Below, in pieces: positions 7,776-17,129 of a DNA stretch of 64,000 bases (the stretch's first letter is position 1; each line of letters opens with the position of its first letter). This stretch comes from Marinococcus luteus_A (GTDB lineage: Bacteria; Bacillota; Bacilli; Bacillales; Marinococcaceae), in contig NZ_JAXRUV010000006.1 of the NCBI RefSeq assembly GCF_034497705.1, positions 1 through 64,000 of the forward strand. Reading direction: 5' to 3'. The notes under the pieces are model-generated. The model was not told the DNA's origin and did not search any database. It worked only from the letters and a program-made list of their open reading frames with translations. The translations under genes and the position numbers were made by a program.

Positions 7776-8558
7776 TTACATACCGTATGCGTGATAGCCT
7801 CCGTCGACATGGATAACTTCACCTGTAATTCCACTCGACATCCCGCTCATCAGAAAGGCAGTGGTGTCCCCAACCTCTTTTTGGGTAACCGTACGCCGCA
7901 GCGGCGCATGCTCTTCCATGGCCTTGATAGTGTCGTTAAAGCCGGAGACGCCTTTAGCTGCCAGCGTACGAATCGGACCGGCCGAGATTGCATTGACTCT
8001 AATGTCGTCTGCACCCAGATCGTTCGCCAAATACCGGGTACTAGCCTCTAAAGAAGCTTTCGCTACGCCCATGACGTTATAATTGTTCACGATCCGCTCT
8101 GCCCCGAGGTAGCTCATCGTAACAAAAGAACCTCCCTCTGTCATTAAATCAAACTCTTTCACAGCCTTTGCAACTGCAGTGAAGGAATATGCACTGATTT
8201 CCTGGGCCAGTAAAAATCCTTCACGGGTAGCATTTAAGTATTCACCCTCGAGCTCTTCTCTTTTCGCATAAGCCAGGGAATGAACGACGCCGTGAATGGT
8301 CCCCGCTTCTTCTTTAATTTTTGCAAAGCATTCGCGGATCTGCTCATCGTTGGTGACGTCACACTGAACGACGAGTGGTTCTTCCTGATCCAGCGAATCC
8401 GCCAATTTTCTGACACTTTTTTCGGTGCGCTGCTGTCCGTATGTAAATACTAAATCAGCTCCTGCCTCTGCCAGGCTTTCCGCTGCTCCCCAGGCTATGC
8501 TTCTTTTATTGGCAACACCCATCACGACAAACGTTTTTCCTTCAAGTGATAATTGCAT
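7776..8558 (-). CDS. fabI: Enoyl-[acyl-carrier-protein] reductase (NADH-type), FabI
   Basis: Last reductive step of each fatty-acid elongation cycle. I start at ATG 8558 (MQLSLEGKTF), which has AAAGGAG eight bases upstream; an in-frame extension of 51 codons has no family support. The 260 residues have the divergent SDR layout: VVMGVANKRSIAWG cofactor loop (12-25) and catalytic Tyr150, Tyr160 and Lys167 in SYLGAERIVNNYNVMGVAK. It is divergent from prpE. I found no convincing FapR box upstream. Confidence 0.95.
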   Translation of the reverse strand: MQLSLEGKTFVVMGVANKRSIAWGAAESLAEAGADLVFTYGQQRTEKSVRKLADSLDQEEPLVVQCDVTNDEQIRECFAKIKEEAGTIHGVVHSLAYAKREELEGEYLNATREGFLLAQEISAYSFTAVAKAVKEFDLMTEGGSFVTMSYLGAERIVNNYNVMGVAKASLEASTRYLANDLGADDIRVNAISAGPIRTLAAKGVSGFNDTIKAMEEHAPLRRTVTQKEVGDTTAFLMSGMSSGITGEVIHVDGGYHAYGM

Positions 8559-8675
8559 CGTTGTCTCTCCTTTAGATATGATTGTATCATTATCAAATAA
8601 TTTCTTTACCTTTATATCATTGAACCGCCGGGCTGTCCAACAGCCGTTATATTTTTTCAGAAGGGAGAGGTCTGA

Positions 8676-9413
8676 GTGAACAGACACTTTGACTTTATTA
8701 GCGACATTCACGGCTGTGCGTACGAAATGAACGAAATGCTTTCAGTACTCGGCTATGACCACCATCAAAATTACATGCACCCCGGCGGTCGTCAGCTTGT
8801 TATCGTTGGCGACATTACAGACCGCGGGCCAAATTCTATGGATGTCATCCGTATAACAGACCAAATGGTTAAAAGTGGAAACGCCCTGTATTTGCCCGGA
8901 AACCATTGTGACAAACTGTACCGCTGGTTTTTAGGGCGGCCGGTCCAGGTAGGTCACGGGCTTGAGAAAACCATCCAGGAGTGGGAAGCACTCCTCCCGG
9001 GTGAACGGCAGGAGGTGAAACAGAAGTTTATGGACTTGTTTGAGCAGGCACCGCTGTACCAGCTGTTCGACAATGAAAACATTCTTGCTTCCCATGGCGG
9101 CATGCAGGAGGATTTGATCGGCCGAACGGACCGCAGAACCCGGAATGTAGTTTTGTACGGACCAACAAAGCTAAACGCCAGTCGCGAGCCTGAGCGTATA
9201 GACTGGGCTCCCTCCTACCGCGGCAGGCCTTTCATCATTTACGGCCACACCCCTGTATGGAAAGCCAGACTCGTCGGCCGGACCTTAAATATTGATACAG
9301 GCTGTTCATTTGGAAACAAGCTTACCGCCTACCGTTACCCGGAACATGAATTCGTTGAGGTCCCTTCCACTCTGCCACTGCAGCCGGATCACTTAAATAC
9401 CTTCAGCCGCTGA
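8676..9413 (+). CDS. prpE: Bis(5'-nucleosyl)-tetraphosphatase PrpE (PPP-family phosphatase)
   Basis: Metal-dependent phosphoesterase that in B. subtilis hydrolyses Ap4A and shows protein phosphatase activity. The PPP motifs occur in order: ISDIHGC (GDxHG-type, 9-15), VGDITDRGPNS (45-55), LPGNHC (74-79), and the metal-binding His in SHGG and YGHTP. It starts at GTG 8676 with GGGAGAGG upstream; 245 residues. The final 25 bases overlap the convergent yjbO gene. Confidence 0.92.
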   Translation: MNRHFDFISDIHGCAYEMNEMLSVLGYDHHQNYMHPGGRQLVIVGDITDRGPNSMDVIRITDQMVKSGNALYLPGNHCDKLYRWFLGRPVQVGHGLEKTIQEWEALLPGERQEVKQKFMDLFEQAPLYQLFDNENILASHGGMQEDLIGRTDRRTRNVVLYGPTKLNASREPERIDWAPSYRGRPFIIYGHTPVWKARLVGRTLNIDTGCSFGNKLTAYRYPEHEFVEVPSTLPLQPDHLNTFSR

Positions 9414-10285
9414 GAAGCCAGAAAATTATTAATATCTTCAGGGTGCGGAGCCGTAACGTTGATTATTGTTTCCTGTACCGGATGAAAGAAATCCAGACGG
9501 CAGGCGTGCAGTGCCTGTCTGTTCAAGTATTCATTTTTATTTCCATACAGCGTATCACCGGCAAGTGGAAAACCGGATGCAGAAGCATGCACCCGGATCT
9601 GATGCGTGCGGCCGGTTTCCAGCCCAAACTTTAAGACTGTGTGTTCAGGCAGTATTTCAATCACCTCTGCGGTGGTCACAGCTCTTTTGCCGTCCGGTGC
9701 TGCCACCTGTTCCACCAGACTGGTCGTACTCGGGCGGATCGGAACATCTACACACGTAAATTCCCGCGGCCATCTGCCTTCAACGATCCCAATGTACTCT
9801 TTCGCTCCGGCATTCATATGTTTTTCCATGCGGGAGTGGGCATAGGCATGACGGGCAAAAGGAACAATACCGCTCGTTCCACGGTCGAGCCTTGAAACAG
9901 GATGAATGGCAGACTGTATGTCTTTGTTTCGCAGATAACCAGCCAGTCTCCCTGCCAGTGACTCCTCACCTGCTGCTCTTCCGGGGATGGTTGGCAGGCC
10001 CGCAGGCTTGTTGATTACTATAATGTCTTTATCTTCATAGAGCACTTCCAGCCGCTCCTGGGACTCTTTAAAATGAGCAGGAACGGTTCCTGACGGTATG
10101 CTTATCTGAAGCTCATCCCCGGCGCTTAACCGGTCATTCCCCCGGCTTGCTTTCCCATTTATATACACGGGGAGTGTATCTACTTTTTTCCATACGCGCC
10201 GTGATACATCTTTGTACTGGCTCAAAAATCTTTTTACCTCCAGGTTTTCTGCCCCAGGAGGCACGCTCCATGTAATTGTCCTCAT
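9389..10285 (-). CDS. yjbO: RluA/RluD-family RNA pseudouridine synthase (YjbO-like)
   Basis: Converts uridine to pseudouridine in an RNA. An S4-like N-terminal region (about 1-75, VKRFLSQYKDVSRRVWKKV) precedes the catalytic domain with VINKPAGLPTIPG and HPVSRLDRGTSGIV, which holds the catalytic Asp. The C-terminal ETGRTHQIRVH motif is complete. At 298 residues it is of family length. It follows nadK by four bases on the minus strand, in the same relQ-nadK-yjbO operon as B. subtilis. The exact target uridine is not known. Confidence 0.92.
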   Translation of the reverse strand: MRTITWSVPPGAENLEVKRFLSQYKDVSRRVWKKVDTLPVYINGKASRGNDRLSAGDELQISIPSGTVPAHFKESQERLEVLYEDKDIIVINKPAGLPTIPGRAAGEESLAGRLAGYLRNKDIQSAIHPVSRLDRGTSGIVPFARHAYAHSRMEKHMNAGAKEYIGIVEGRWPREFTCVDVPIRPSTTSLVEQVAAPDGKRAVTTAEVIEILPEHTVLKFGLETGRTHQIRVHASASGFPLAGDTLYGNKNEYLNRQALHACRLDFFHPVQETIINVTAPHPEDINNFLASQRLKVFK

Positions 10286-10289
10286 CCCT

Positions 10290-11111
10290 CTATTCTCCGA
10301 TAAACGATTCTTTCACGCGCTTCCAGAAAGGAAACGGACGGAAGCGGGCGAATCGCACTTTTTCTTCTGCCACCCGGTACTGAATGGACTCAATCCCCTG
10401 GTCGACAAGAGTGATATGGTCAATAGTAATCTGCATGTCCACATCGTTCACCGGGCGCAGAAGACAGGTATGGTGCTGCGGCAGAATTAAAGGTGAGCCG
10501 ATCGTCCGGTAAACCCGGTTATTAATGCTTGCCATTTCAGCTATTTGGATACTTGATAAGGAAGGGTGCAAAATCGCCCCGCCCAGGGATTTGTTATACG
10601 CCGTGCTTCCGGAAGGCGTCGAAATACACAAGCCGTCTCCGCGAAACGTTTCAAAATGGTCGCCTTTAATATCTACATTGCATACGAGAGAGCCTTCGAG
10701 CGTTTTTACCATACACTCGTTTAAGGCTAAGTACCGTTCGAATCGCGTATGTTCATTGTACCGGACAATTACTTCAAGCAGCGGGTACTCCACCACCTGA
10801 AATGGCGTTTTTGCAAGATGAATCACCAGCTTCTCTACTTCTTCCGGCTGCCAGTCTGCATAAAAACCGAGGTGACCGGTATGTATACCTACAAAGCATA
10901 CATCTTCAAGTGATTCATAATAATGATGGAACGCCTGCAGCAGCGTGCCATCGCCTCCCACAGTTATCACAATATCGGGATGGACTTCGTCATGGATCAG
11001 GCCGAATTCATTCAGATAGGAAAGCACTTTGTCCCTGATTTCGTTGGAGGTGTCGTCTCCGCGGGAGGTAACGTTGTATCGCATGTTTTCATCGGTGGAC
11101 GGGATACTCAT
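10290..11111 (-). CDS. nadK: NAD kinase
   Basis: ATP-dependent phosphorylation of NAD to NADP. The ATP/NAD motif VGGDGTLLQAFHHY (51-64), VGIHTGHLGFYADW (near 75) and FRGDGLCISTPSGSTAYNKSLGGA (near 150) are intact; 273 residues. I keep ATG 11111, whose ATGA overlaps the relQ stop and which has GTGAGGG upstream, although the B. subtilis homologue would begin at the Met ten codons later. The gene is translationally coupled to relQ, linking NADP supply and alarmone synthesis in one transcript. Confidence 0.94.
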   Translation of the reverse strand: MSIPSTDENMRYNVTSRGDDTSNEIRDKVLSYLNEFGLIHDEVHPDIVITVGGDGTLLQAFHHYYESLEDVCFVGIHTGHLGFYADWQPEEVEKLVIHLAKTPFQVVEYPLLEVIVRYNEHTRFERYLALNECMVKTLEGSLVCNVDIKGDHFETFRGDGLCISTPSGSTAYNKSLGGAILHPSLSSIQIAEMASINNRVYRTIGSPLILPQHHTCLLRPVNDVDMQITIDHITLVDQGIESIQYRVAEEKVRFARFRPFPFWKRVKESFIGE

Positions 11112-11743
11112 GTATTTGGACCCTCACTTTCCCTGTTTTGCATATAGATACGCTGTGCTTCCCGCACCTCGCCTTTTATTTTAGACATTTCTTCATCGAG
11201 CTGAAACGCAGCTTCTGCAGCGCGCTGCAGCCGGTGTTTAATATCCTCCGGAATTTCACCGCTGTACTTGTAGTTTAAAGAATGTTCAATAGTCGCCCAG
11301 AAATTCATGGCCATTGTCCGCACCTGAATTTCTGTGAGCACGTCTTTGCGGCCGTCAATCGTATGCACAGGATAGGAAACGACCATATGGAAAGATCGGT
11401 AGCCACTCTCTTTTTTTTCCTTAATGTAATCCCGTTCCTCCAAAACCTCAAAATCCTGTCTTGTCCGCATCAGCTCCACAATGGTATCAATGTCGCCGAC
11501 AAATTGGCAGACGATACGAATACCGGCAATGTCCTGCATTTTCGTATCGATTTCATCGAGCGGAATATCTTTACGCTGGGCTTTATCAAGAATGCTAGTT
11601 ACCGGCTTGACCCTCCCGGTAACAAACTCAATCGGAGTGTGCTGTGAAGACATCTGGTACTGTTCTCTTAATCCTTTTAATTTCACCTTTATTTCCTCTA
11701 CCGCCTGCATGTATGGCGAAAGAAAGGTCTGCCAGTTACTCAT
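11108..11743 (-). CDS. relQ: Small alarmone synthetase RelQ (SasB, YjbM)
   Basis: GTP pyrophosphokinase that makes (p)ppGpp without a hydrolase or regulatory domain. The 211 residues are the bare synthetase fold: VTGRVKPVTSILDK substrate loop, MQDIAGIRIVCQF, SGYRSFHMVV, LTEIQVRTMAMNFWATIEHSLNYK. The C-terminal helices resemble the tetramer-forming end of SasB. A short GGTGGT binding site lies before the ATG. It is the first gene of the relQ-nadK-yjbO unit. Confidence 0.94.
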   Translation of the reverse strand: MSNWQTFLSPYMQAVEEIKVKLKGLREQYQMSSQHTPIEFVTGRVKPVTSILDKAQRKDIPLDEIDTKMQDIAGIRIVCQFVGDIDTIVELMRTRQDFEVLEERDYIKEKKESGYRSFHMVVSYPVHTIDGRKDVLTEIQVRTMAMNFWATIEHSLNYKYSGEIPEDIKHRLQRAAEAAFQLDEEMSKIKGEVREAQRIYMQNRESEGPNT

Positions 11744-11776
11744 GGTTTACCACCACTCATTTACATTATTATGAGG

Positions 11777-12154
11777 TTATACGTTGAATGCTTCTTCAAA
11801 TGCAGATACCATTTCAGTACCGTAATTCCCGTTTCCAGGCACATTATCCATTAAATAATCAATTTCTTCATGAAAGTTTTCTAAATGCAGGGCACTTCCG
11901 CTTTTTACATAGACATGCTTTTCGTTATCGTAAGCCTTTTTCAAAAGGGGCCATACTCTTTTTGGAATACGGAGCTGCACAAATTCGTCTTCCATATCCA
12001 GTACATAAACAAGCGTGAGCGCATCGGAATCTGCGAGCATCTGTCCACCGTCGCTTAATTTCTGCCATTCTTTTTCCGGCCACTCTTCCACCGGATACAT
12101 CATTAATGATTCATTGTCTTCTTCGTAATGATTTACAGTCAATATATGCTGCAT
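11777..12154 (-). CDS. yjbL: UPF0738-family protein (YjbL-like)
   Basis: A 125-residue acidic soluble protein beginning MQHILTVNHYEEDNESLMMYP. I chose ATG 12154 over a start 20 codons upstream because GGAGG sits eight bases before it. Neighbours relQ downstream and the divergent CYTH gene match the yjbK-yjbL-yjbM order in B. subtilis. The family has no known function; nothing in the sequence suggests an active site. Confidence 0.8.
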   Translation of the reverse strand: MQHILTVNHYEEDNESLMMYPVEEWPEKEWQKLSDGGQMLADSDALTLVYVLDMEDEFVQLRIPKRVWPLLKKAYDNEKHVYVKSGSALHLENFHEEIDYLMDNVPGNGNYGTEMVSAFEEAFNV

Positions 12155-12304
12155 GTCATAATTCCTCCAAAACAGGGCAAGTATACGTTTCTTATCTGTA
12201 CCTAATTTTATCATAACTTATGTAAACAGACAGAGCGCAAACCATATGATAAGATAATGCATAGCGTTTTTCCAGTAATTCGGTATTTGAAAGGATGATT
12301 CACC

Positions 12305-12892
12305 GTGGCGAAAGAACAGGAAATTGAAGCGAAGAATCTTTTGACGGAGCAGGAGTTTTCCTCTCTTACAGCTGACTTCGCTATTCAGGAAAGTGATTTT
12401 TCCTCCCAGAAAAATACCTATTTTGATACTTACAGCTTCGATCTGCGTTCCCATAAATCCGCTTTGCGCATACGCGAGCGGGGCGACTCATACACCTTGA
12501 CATTGAAAGAACCGGCTCCGGAAGGACTCACTGAATGGAACCAGACCATTACAGCACAGGAGGCTCAGGAGGCGAGCACAGCCGGAACGCTGCCTGCCGG
12601 TGACGTCTACGGACGTCTTCAGGCACTGATTGGTTCCGTGCGCGTTGATAATATAGGCACACTGACCACCTACCGGGCCTCCCAGACCTTTCGTACAGGA
12701 GAAATCTTTTTTGACCGGAGTCATTATTTAGGGATCACAGATTATGAGCTCGAAATAGAAGGACCGAGTGAAAAAGAGGTTTATGCCTGGATGGATGAAT
12801 TGGCAGACAAACATCAATTTCCTATCCGCAGCACACCGAACAAAATTGAACGACTTTTTCAACGCAGCCAGCAGCAGGATAAAAAACAGTAA
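12305..12892 (+). CDS. yjbK: CYTH-domain triphosphatase family protein (YjbK-like)
   Basis: CYTH-fold protein. The signature ExExK is at the N-terminus (EIEAK, 6-10), followed by alternating charged strands (YFDTYSFDLRSHKSALRIRERGD, TLTLKEP, YELEIEGPSEKEV) that line the tunnel and bind metal and triphosphate. Members hydrolyse inorganic triphosphate or related substrates; which one applies here is unknown. It starts at GTG 12305 with AAAGGATG upstream; 195 residues. Divergent from yjbL and followed by the yjbJ-type transglycosylase. Confidence 0.9.
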   Translation: MAKEQEIEAKNLLTEQEFSSLTADFAIQESDFSSQKNTYFDTYSFDLRSHKSALRIRERGDSYTLTLKEPAPEGLTEWNQTITAQEAQEASTAGTLPAGDVYGRLQALIGSVRVDNIGTLTTYRASQTFRTGEIFFDRSHYLGITDYELEIEGPSEKEVYAWMDELADKHQFPIRSTPNKIERLFQRSQQQDKKQ

Positions 12893-12967
12893 CATACGCA
12901 CATTGTTCTTCATTTGAAATACTGGTATATTTTTCTTATCTGAATTTTATTAGTGGGGTGAATTTTT

Positions 12968-13687
12968 TTGACGATTTCTTCCTCTCTTTTCCCATCTTCA
13001 ACCAATGCAGCTGCCGGAAGCAGCCAGCCGTCCATTCCTTCGCAGACAGCTTCTGCTGCCGGCCGTTTCGGTTCTTTTTTATACGATTCCCTGAAATCAA
13101 CCCAGGCTATCATGTCCGAACAGACCAGCAGCGGCTTCAGCCCGGTCTCTTCTTCGTTGTTCTTAAACCCGGTGAGCGCAAGCAGCTATTTCAGTCATTT
13201 GGATGACGAAGCATCCAGGAATCCGGCTGAGCCTGCCGCAAAGAAAGTAAAAAAGGAAACGGCTGCTGCCTCTGAAAATCCTTCTTCATCTAAACAGGCA
13301 TCAGGCTCGGGCGTTGTACAGACGATTGAGCGTTTATCGGAAAAATACGGGGTGGACAGTAAACTTGTCCGCGCACTGGTAAAGCAGGAATCCGGCTTTA
13401 ATCCAAACGCTAAAAGCCATGCGGGCGCCATGGGGCTGATGCAGCTGATGCCGGGCACTGCTTCTATGCTGAAAGTAAAAGACCCGATGGACCCTGAACA
13501 AAACCTTGACGGAGGTATCCGCTATTTAAGAGACATGCTCGATAAATACAATGGCAACAAAACGCTTGCCCTTGCCGCTTATAACGCCGGCCCGGGTAAT
13601 GTTGATAAATATGATGGTATTCCACCGTTTAAAGAAACCCAAAAATACGTCCCAAATGTGCTTGCCAACTATCAGGATCTTGTATAA
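12968..13687 (+). CDS. yjbJ: Lytic transglycosylase SLT domain protein (YjbJ-like)
   Basis: Cell-wall lytic transglycosylase. The C-terminal SLT domain (about 115-235) has the catalytic Glu in VKQESGFNPNAKS, followed by GAMGLMQLMPGTA, DPEQNLDGGIRYL and ALAAYNAGPGNV, all typical. The first 115 residues are Ser/Ala/Pro-rich low complexity with no clear signal peptide, so the export route is unclear. It starts at TTG 12968 with GTGGGGTG upstream. A terminator follows the stop. Confidence 0.92.
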   Translation: MTISSSLFPSSTNAAAGSSQPSIPSQTASAAGRFGSFLYDSLKSTQAIMSEQTSSGFSPVSSSLFLNPVSASSYFSHLDDEASRNPAEPAAKKVKKETAAASENPSSSKQASGSGVVQTIERLSEKYGVDSKLVRALVKQESGFNPNAKSHAGAMGLMQLMPGTASMLKVKDPMDPEQNLDGGIRYLRDMLDKYNGNKTLALAAYNAGPGNVDKYDGIPPFKETQKYVPNVLANYQDLV

Positions 13688-13693
13688 CCTGAA

Positions 13694-13725
13694 AAAACAA
13701 TCCCGTCTTCGGGGTTGTTTTTTTG
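13694..13725 (+). terminator. Terminator of yjbJ
   Basis: AACAATCCCG pairs with CGGGGTTGTT around TCTT, followed by five further T. Confidence 0.8.
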
Positions 13726-13869
13726 CCCCGGCAGCCATTTGCCATTCAAAATATTTGCGGTTACCGGGTCTCATTGCTAGAATAAATACTGAAATATAAT
13801 AATTGCGTTTTGCGCTATTGCTCTGTCTTTGTAAGCATAAACGTTAAAGCGTTGTTCCGGAGGTTTACA

Positions 13870-14256
13870 ATGACAGGTTTTAAATCCAGCTTTGATAAGC
13901 TTGGCGAAGAAAAACTTTCTGAACTTATTGATACGTTTTACAGGAAGGTTGGCGATCATCCGGATCTGGCTCCTATTTTTCCGGAGGACCTTACAGAAAC
14001 TGCCCGTAAACAAAAGCAGTTTATGACACAATTTTTAGGCGGTCCGCCTTTATACACAGAAGAACATGGCCATCCCCGCCTGCGGGCCCGCCATCTCCCG
14101 TTTCCAATTACGGAAAAACGAGCGAAAGCCTGGCTGTTATGCATGGATGAAGCGATGGAAGAAATAAACATGGAACACGATATTAGACAGGAAATGTTTC
14201 AGCGGCTTGTGGTGACAGCACAGCACATGATAAATACTACCGAAGAAAATTCATAA
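13870..14256 (+). CDS. yjbI: Group II truncated haemoglobin (YjbI-like)
   Basis: Truncated globin (trHbO type), 128 residues from ATG 13870, chosen because GGAGG lies directly upstream. Conserved positions include the B10-like Tyr in LIDTFYRKV, the FMTQFLGGPPLYTEEHGHPRLRARHLPFPI segment with the proximal His (LRARH) and a distal-side Trp in AKAWLLCMDEAM. It precedes spxH by 21 bases as in B. subtilis; a link to nitric oxide, peroxide or thiol stress is inferred from that context. Confidence 0.92.
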   Translation: MTGFKSSFDKLGEEKLSELIDTFYRKVGDHPDLAPIFPEDLTETARKQKQFMTQFLGGPPLYTEEHGHPRLRARHLPFPITEKRAKAWLLCMDEAMEEINMEHDIRQEMFQRLVVTAQHMINTTEENS

Positions 14257-14277
14257 CGAAAGGAGCGTGAACTGGTC

Positions 14278-15198
14278 ATGGGCAACGAGCATTTTTCTTT
14301 TTGTGATGACAGTTCCGGTTCCTGCAGTCTGCCGCAGTCTACCGACACACATTTATCGAAAAAGCCGCTTGAATTATATATTTTTATGGATCCATTATGC
14401 CCGGAGTGCTGGGCATTTGAACCCGTATTAAAAAAGCTGCTCATTGAATACGGCCATTATTTCACGCCAAAGCTTCTGCTCACTTCAAACATTGAATGCT
14501 GGAGTGAAGAGACACAGAAGCCAGTGAAAGAAGAAATGAAAAAAGAAATGGCCCTGTTTTATGAGGAAGTGGCCACCCGGACCGGCATGCCGGCAGATGG
14601 AAGCGTGTGGCTGAAGCATTCTGCTCCGTCTGCCTACATTCCTGCACTAGCCATGAAAGCAGCGGAAATGCAGGGAAAGCAGCTGGCTTCGGTTTTTTTT
14701 CGGAATATCAGAGAGAATTTATTTCTGCACGGCCGGGACATCTCCACGGAACAAACGCTTCTCCAGATCGCGGAAGCGACCGGACTGGACATTGAAGAAT
14801 TTCAGCGCGATATACATTCTGCCTGTACACGGAAAGCCCTGAATTGTGATATCAGGACCTCCCGCGAGATGGAGGTCGATCAGGCACCAACATTCGTTTT
14901 CTTTAACGATCATGTTGAGGATGGGGGACTGAAGGTTTCCGGGCTGTATCCCTATCAGGTCTACGAAGAAATCCTCTCCGACATGCTAGGACATGTACCC
15001 GAGCGTTCTCACTCATTAACGCTTGAAAAGTTTCTCACCCGCTATCCGCGAATTACGACGAAAGAGGTTTCTGTTGTATTCGACTGGAGTGAAAAAGAGG
15101 CTGAAAAGCAGCTGAAACAGCTTCTGCTGATGAGAAAGATGAAGCATGTTCCACTAAAGAATGGGGCCTACTGGGAGTATGTACCTTCCCTTACCTGA
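14278..15198 (+). CDS. spxH: ClpXP adaptor for Spx degradation, SpxH (YjbH)
   Basis: DsbA-like adaptor that delivers Spx to ClpXP. A Cys-containing N-terminal segment (FSFCDDSSGSC, Cys9 and Cys16) is followed by the thioredoxin-fold motif DPLCPECW (Cys41, Cys44) and a helical C-terminal half to residue 306. The preserved CxxC and N-terminal cysteines fit the redox/zinc-sensitive control known for YjbH. It is co-transcribed with the globin gene and ends at a bidirectional terminator facing pepF. Its target SpxA is encoded 4 kb downstream. Confidence 0.93.
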   Translation: MGNEHFSFCDDSSGSCSLPQSTDTHLSKKPLELYIFMDPLCPECWAFEPVLKKLLIEYGHYFTPKLLLTSNIECWSEETQKPVKEEMKKEMALFYEEVATRTGMPADGSVWLKHSAPSAYIPALAMKAAEMQGKQLASVFFRNIRENLFLHGRDISTEQTLLQIAEATGLDIEEFQRDIHSACTRKALNCDIRTSREMEVDQAPTFVFFNDHVEDGGLKVSGLYPYQVYEEILSDMLGHVPERSHSLTLEKFLTRYPRITTKEVSVVFDWSEKEAEKQLKQLLLMRKMKHVPLKNGAYWEYVPSLT

Positions 15199-15202
15199 AA
15201 AA

Positions 15203-15245
15203 ATAAAAATCCGCGGAGATGGTCTACATCTCCGCGGATTTTTTT
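15203..15245. terminator. Bidirectional terminator between spxH and pepF
   Basis: AAAAATCCGCGGAGATG pairs with CATCTCCGCGGATTTTT around a short loop. T-runs flank it on both strands, and it separates convergent spxH and pepF. Confidence 0.85.
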
Positions 15246-17058
15246 ATGGAAGCAGCAGTTCTTCCAGTTCATTCAAGGTATCTTCAAAGGATTTCATTGC
15301 CAGTTCAATCGGCTTGGAAGTAGTCATATCGACCCCTGCTTTTTTCAGAACTTCGATCGGATAATCCGAACTGCCGGATTTCAAAAACTTCAGGTAGCGT
15401 TCCACCGCAGGCTCCCCTTCCTCTGTAATCTGTTGGGACAAAGCAGCAGCAGCGCTGTAGCCGGTGGCATACTGATATACATAAAAGTTCATATAAAAGT
15501 GAGGGATTCTTGCCCATTCCAGCGCAATATCATCATCGAGTGTCATATGCGGCCCGAAATACTGTTCATTCAGCTCATAATAAAGAGCATTCAGCAGATC
15601 CGGAGTCAGTGCTTCCCCTGCTTCTGCCTTTTCATGAATTAACTGCTCAAACTCAGCAAACATTGTCTGACGGAAAACCGTGCCCCGGAAGCCTTCGAGG
15701 TACTGATTCAATAAATACGCTTTTTCTGTTTTGTTTGTCGTTTTTGCCAGTAAGTGACGGGTAAGCAGTGCTTCATTGACAGTAGAAGCTACCTCCGCCA
15801 CGAAGATGGTGTAATCAGCATAAGGGTACGGCTGATTTTGATGAGTCAGATAGCTATGCATTGAATGTCCGAGTTCATGGGCCAGCGTATATACATTATT
15901 TATGCTGTCCTGCCAGTTCATTAAAATATATGGCATTGTCCCATATGCCCCGGAGGAATAGGCTCCACTCCGTTTTCCAACGTTTTCATAAACGTCCACC
16001 CATCCTTTTTCAAATCCGCCCGCAATCGTTTCTGTGTATTCTTTTCCCAGCGGCTGCAGGGCTTCGAGAACGGTTTCTTTTGCTTCTTCATACGTCATTT
16101 TCATATCAATATCTTTAACAAGCGGTGTATACAGATCATAGTTATGAATCTCATCGAGTTCAAGCACCTGCTTACGCAGCTTTACGTAACGGTGGAGCAG
16201 CGGAAGGTAATCATGAACGGTCGAAACAAGCTGGTCATAAACTTTTTCCGGAATATGATTATTGCTTAGCGCAGCTTCTCTGGCTGAACGGTACTTACGA
16301 ATGCTTGCATTAAATGTATTCTTTTTCACCTGTCCGCCAAGTGTGCTTGAAATGGTATTTTTAAACCTGCTATACGTGCTGTATACAGCCTTAAAAGCTT
16401 CTTCCCGCACACGTCGGTTGTCGCTTTCCAAAAAGTTAAGCAGGCGCCCGTGGGTCACCTGGGCGTCATTTCCGTTCTCATCCTTTATGGATGGAAACTC
16501 CAGATCTGCATTATTGAGCATGCCAAAAGTATTTCCCGGCACAGCCATTACTTCAGAAGCCTGGGCAAGCAGTGCTTCTTCTGATTCTGTCAGCACATGC
16601 GGACGTTCTTTGTTGATGGCGTCGAGTGCGTGTTCGTATAACCGGAGCTCCGGCTCTTCCTCATAAAATGCTTTAATCGTTTTTTCAGGAATGGTCAGGA
16701 TTTCAGGAACGAGAAAAGCCGTTGCCTGTCCGAGCTGACTGGCCAGTCTCCTTGCACGGTCCTCCATTCCCTGATACAGCGATTCGTTTGTATTTTGATC
16801 ATAACGCATATGCGCATAAACAAATAAACGGCTGAACCGCTCTGTAATTTTATCCTGCTGCTGCAGGGCTTCATACAGCATACGCCCCGAATCTCCGAGG
16901 CGTCCTTTATATGACTCGATTGCCGGAATCATGCTTTGAATGTGTTTGAATTCTTCTTCCCATTCTTCATTGCTTGAAAAAATATCCTCTAAATTCCATT
17001 TATACTGTTCACTGATTTCTTCGCGTTTTGGCAGTTGTTCTACAGCAGATGAACTCAA
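15244..17058 (-). CDS. pepF: Oligoendopeptidase F (M3B metallopeptidase)
   Basis: Cytoplasmic zinc peptidase that cleaves short peptides. The HELGHSMHSYL motif near residue 390 supplies the zinc ligands, with the third ligand in FVAEVASTVNEALL. The N-terminal PepF domain (about 115-185) includes EEEPELRLYEHALDAI. It is 604 residues, as expected, starting at TTG 17058 with GGGAGGTG upstream. It follows coiA by 71 bases, as in B. subtilis. Family-wide roles include peptide recycling and interference with sporulation phosphorelay when overproduced. Confidence 0.95.
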   Translation of the reverse strand: MSSSAVEQLPKREEISEQYKWNLEDIFSSNEEWEEEFKHIQSMIPAIESYKGRLGDSGRMLYEALQQQDKITERFSRLFVYAHMRYDQNTNESLYQGMEDRARRLASQLGQATAFLVPEILTIPEKTIKAFYEEEPELRLYEHALDAINKERPHVLTESEEALLAQASEVMAVPGNTFGMLNNADLEFPSIKDENGNDAQVTHGRLLNFLESDNRRVREEAFKAVYSTYSRFKNTISSTLGGQVKKNTFNASIRKYRSAREAALSNNHIPEKVYDQLVSTVHDYLPLLHRYVKLRKQVLELDEIHNYDLYTPLVKDIDMKMTYEEAKETVLEALQPLGKEYTETIAGGFEKGWVDVYENVGKRSGAYSSGAYGTMPYILMNWQDSINNVYTLAHELGHSMHSYLTHQNQPYPYADYTIFVAEVASTVNEALLTRHLLAKTTNKTEKAYLLNQYLEGFRGTVFRQTMFAEFEQLIHEKAEAGEALTPDLLNALYYELNEQYFGPHMTLDDDIALEWARIPHFYMNFYVYQYATGYSAAAALSQQITEEGEPAVERYLKFLKSGSSDYPIEVLKKAGVDMTTSKPIELAMKSFEDTLNELEELLLP

Positions 17059-17129
17059 TGGAACGCACCTCCCTTTATCTTTCTCTCCTATTGTATCGAA
17101 CTATTTCCAGTTGTTCCAATGAATCGTTT

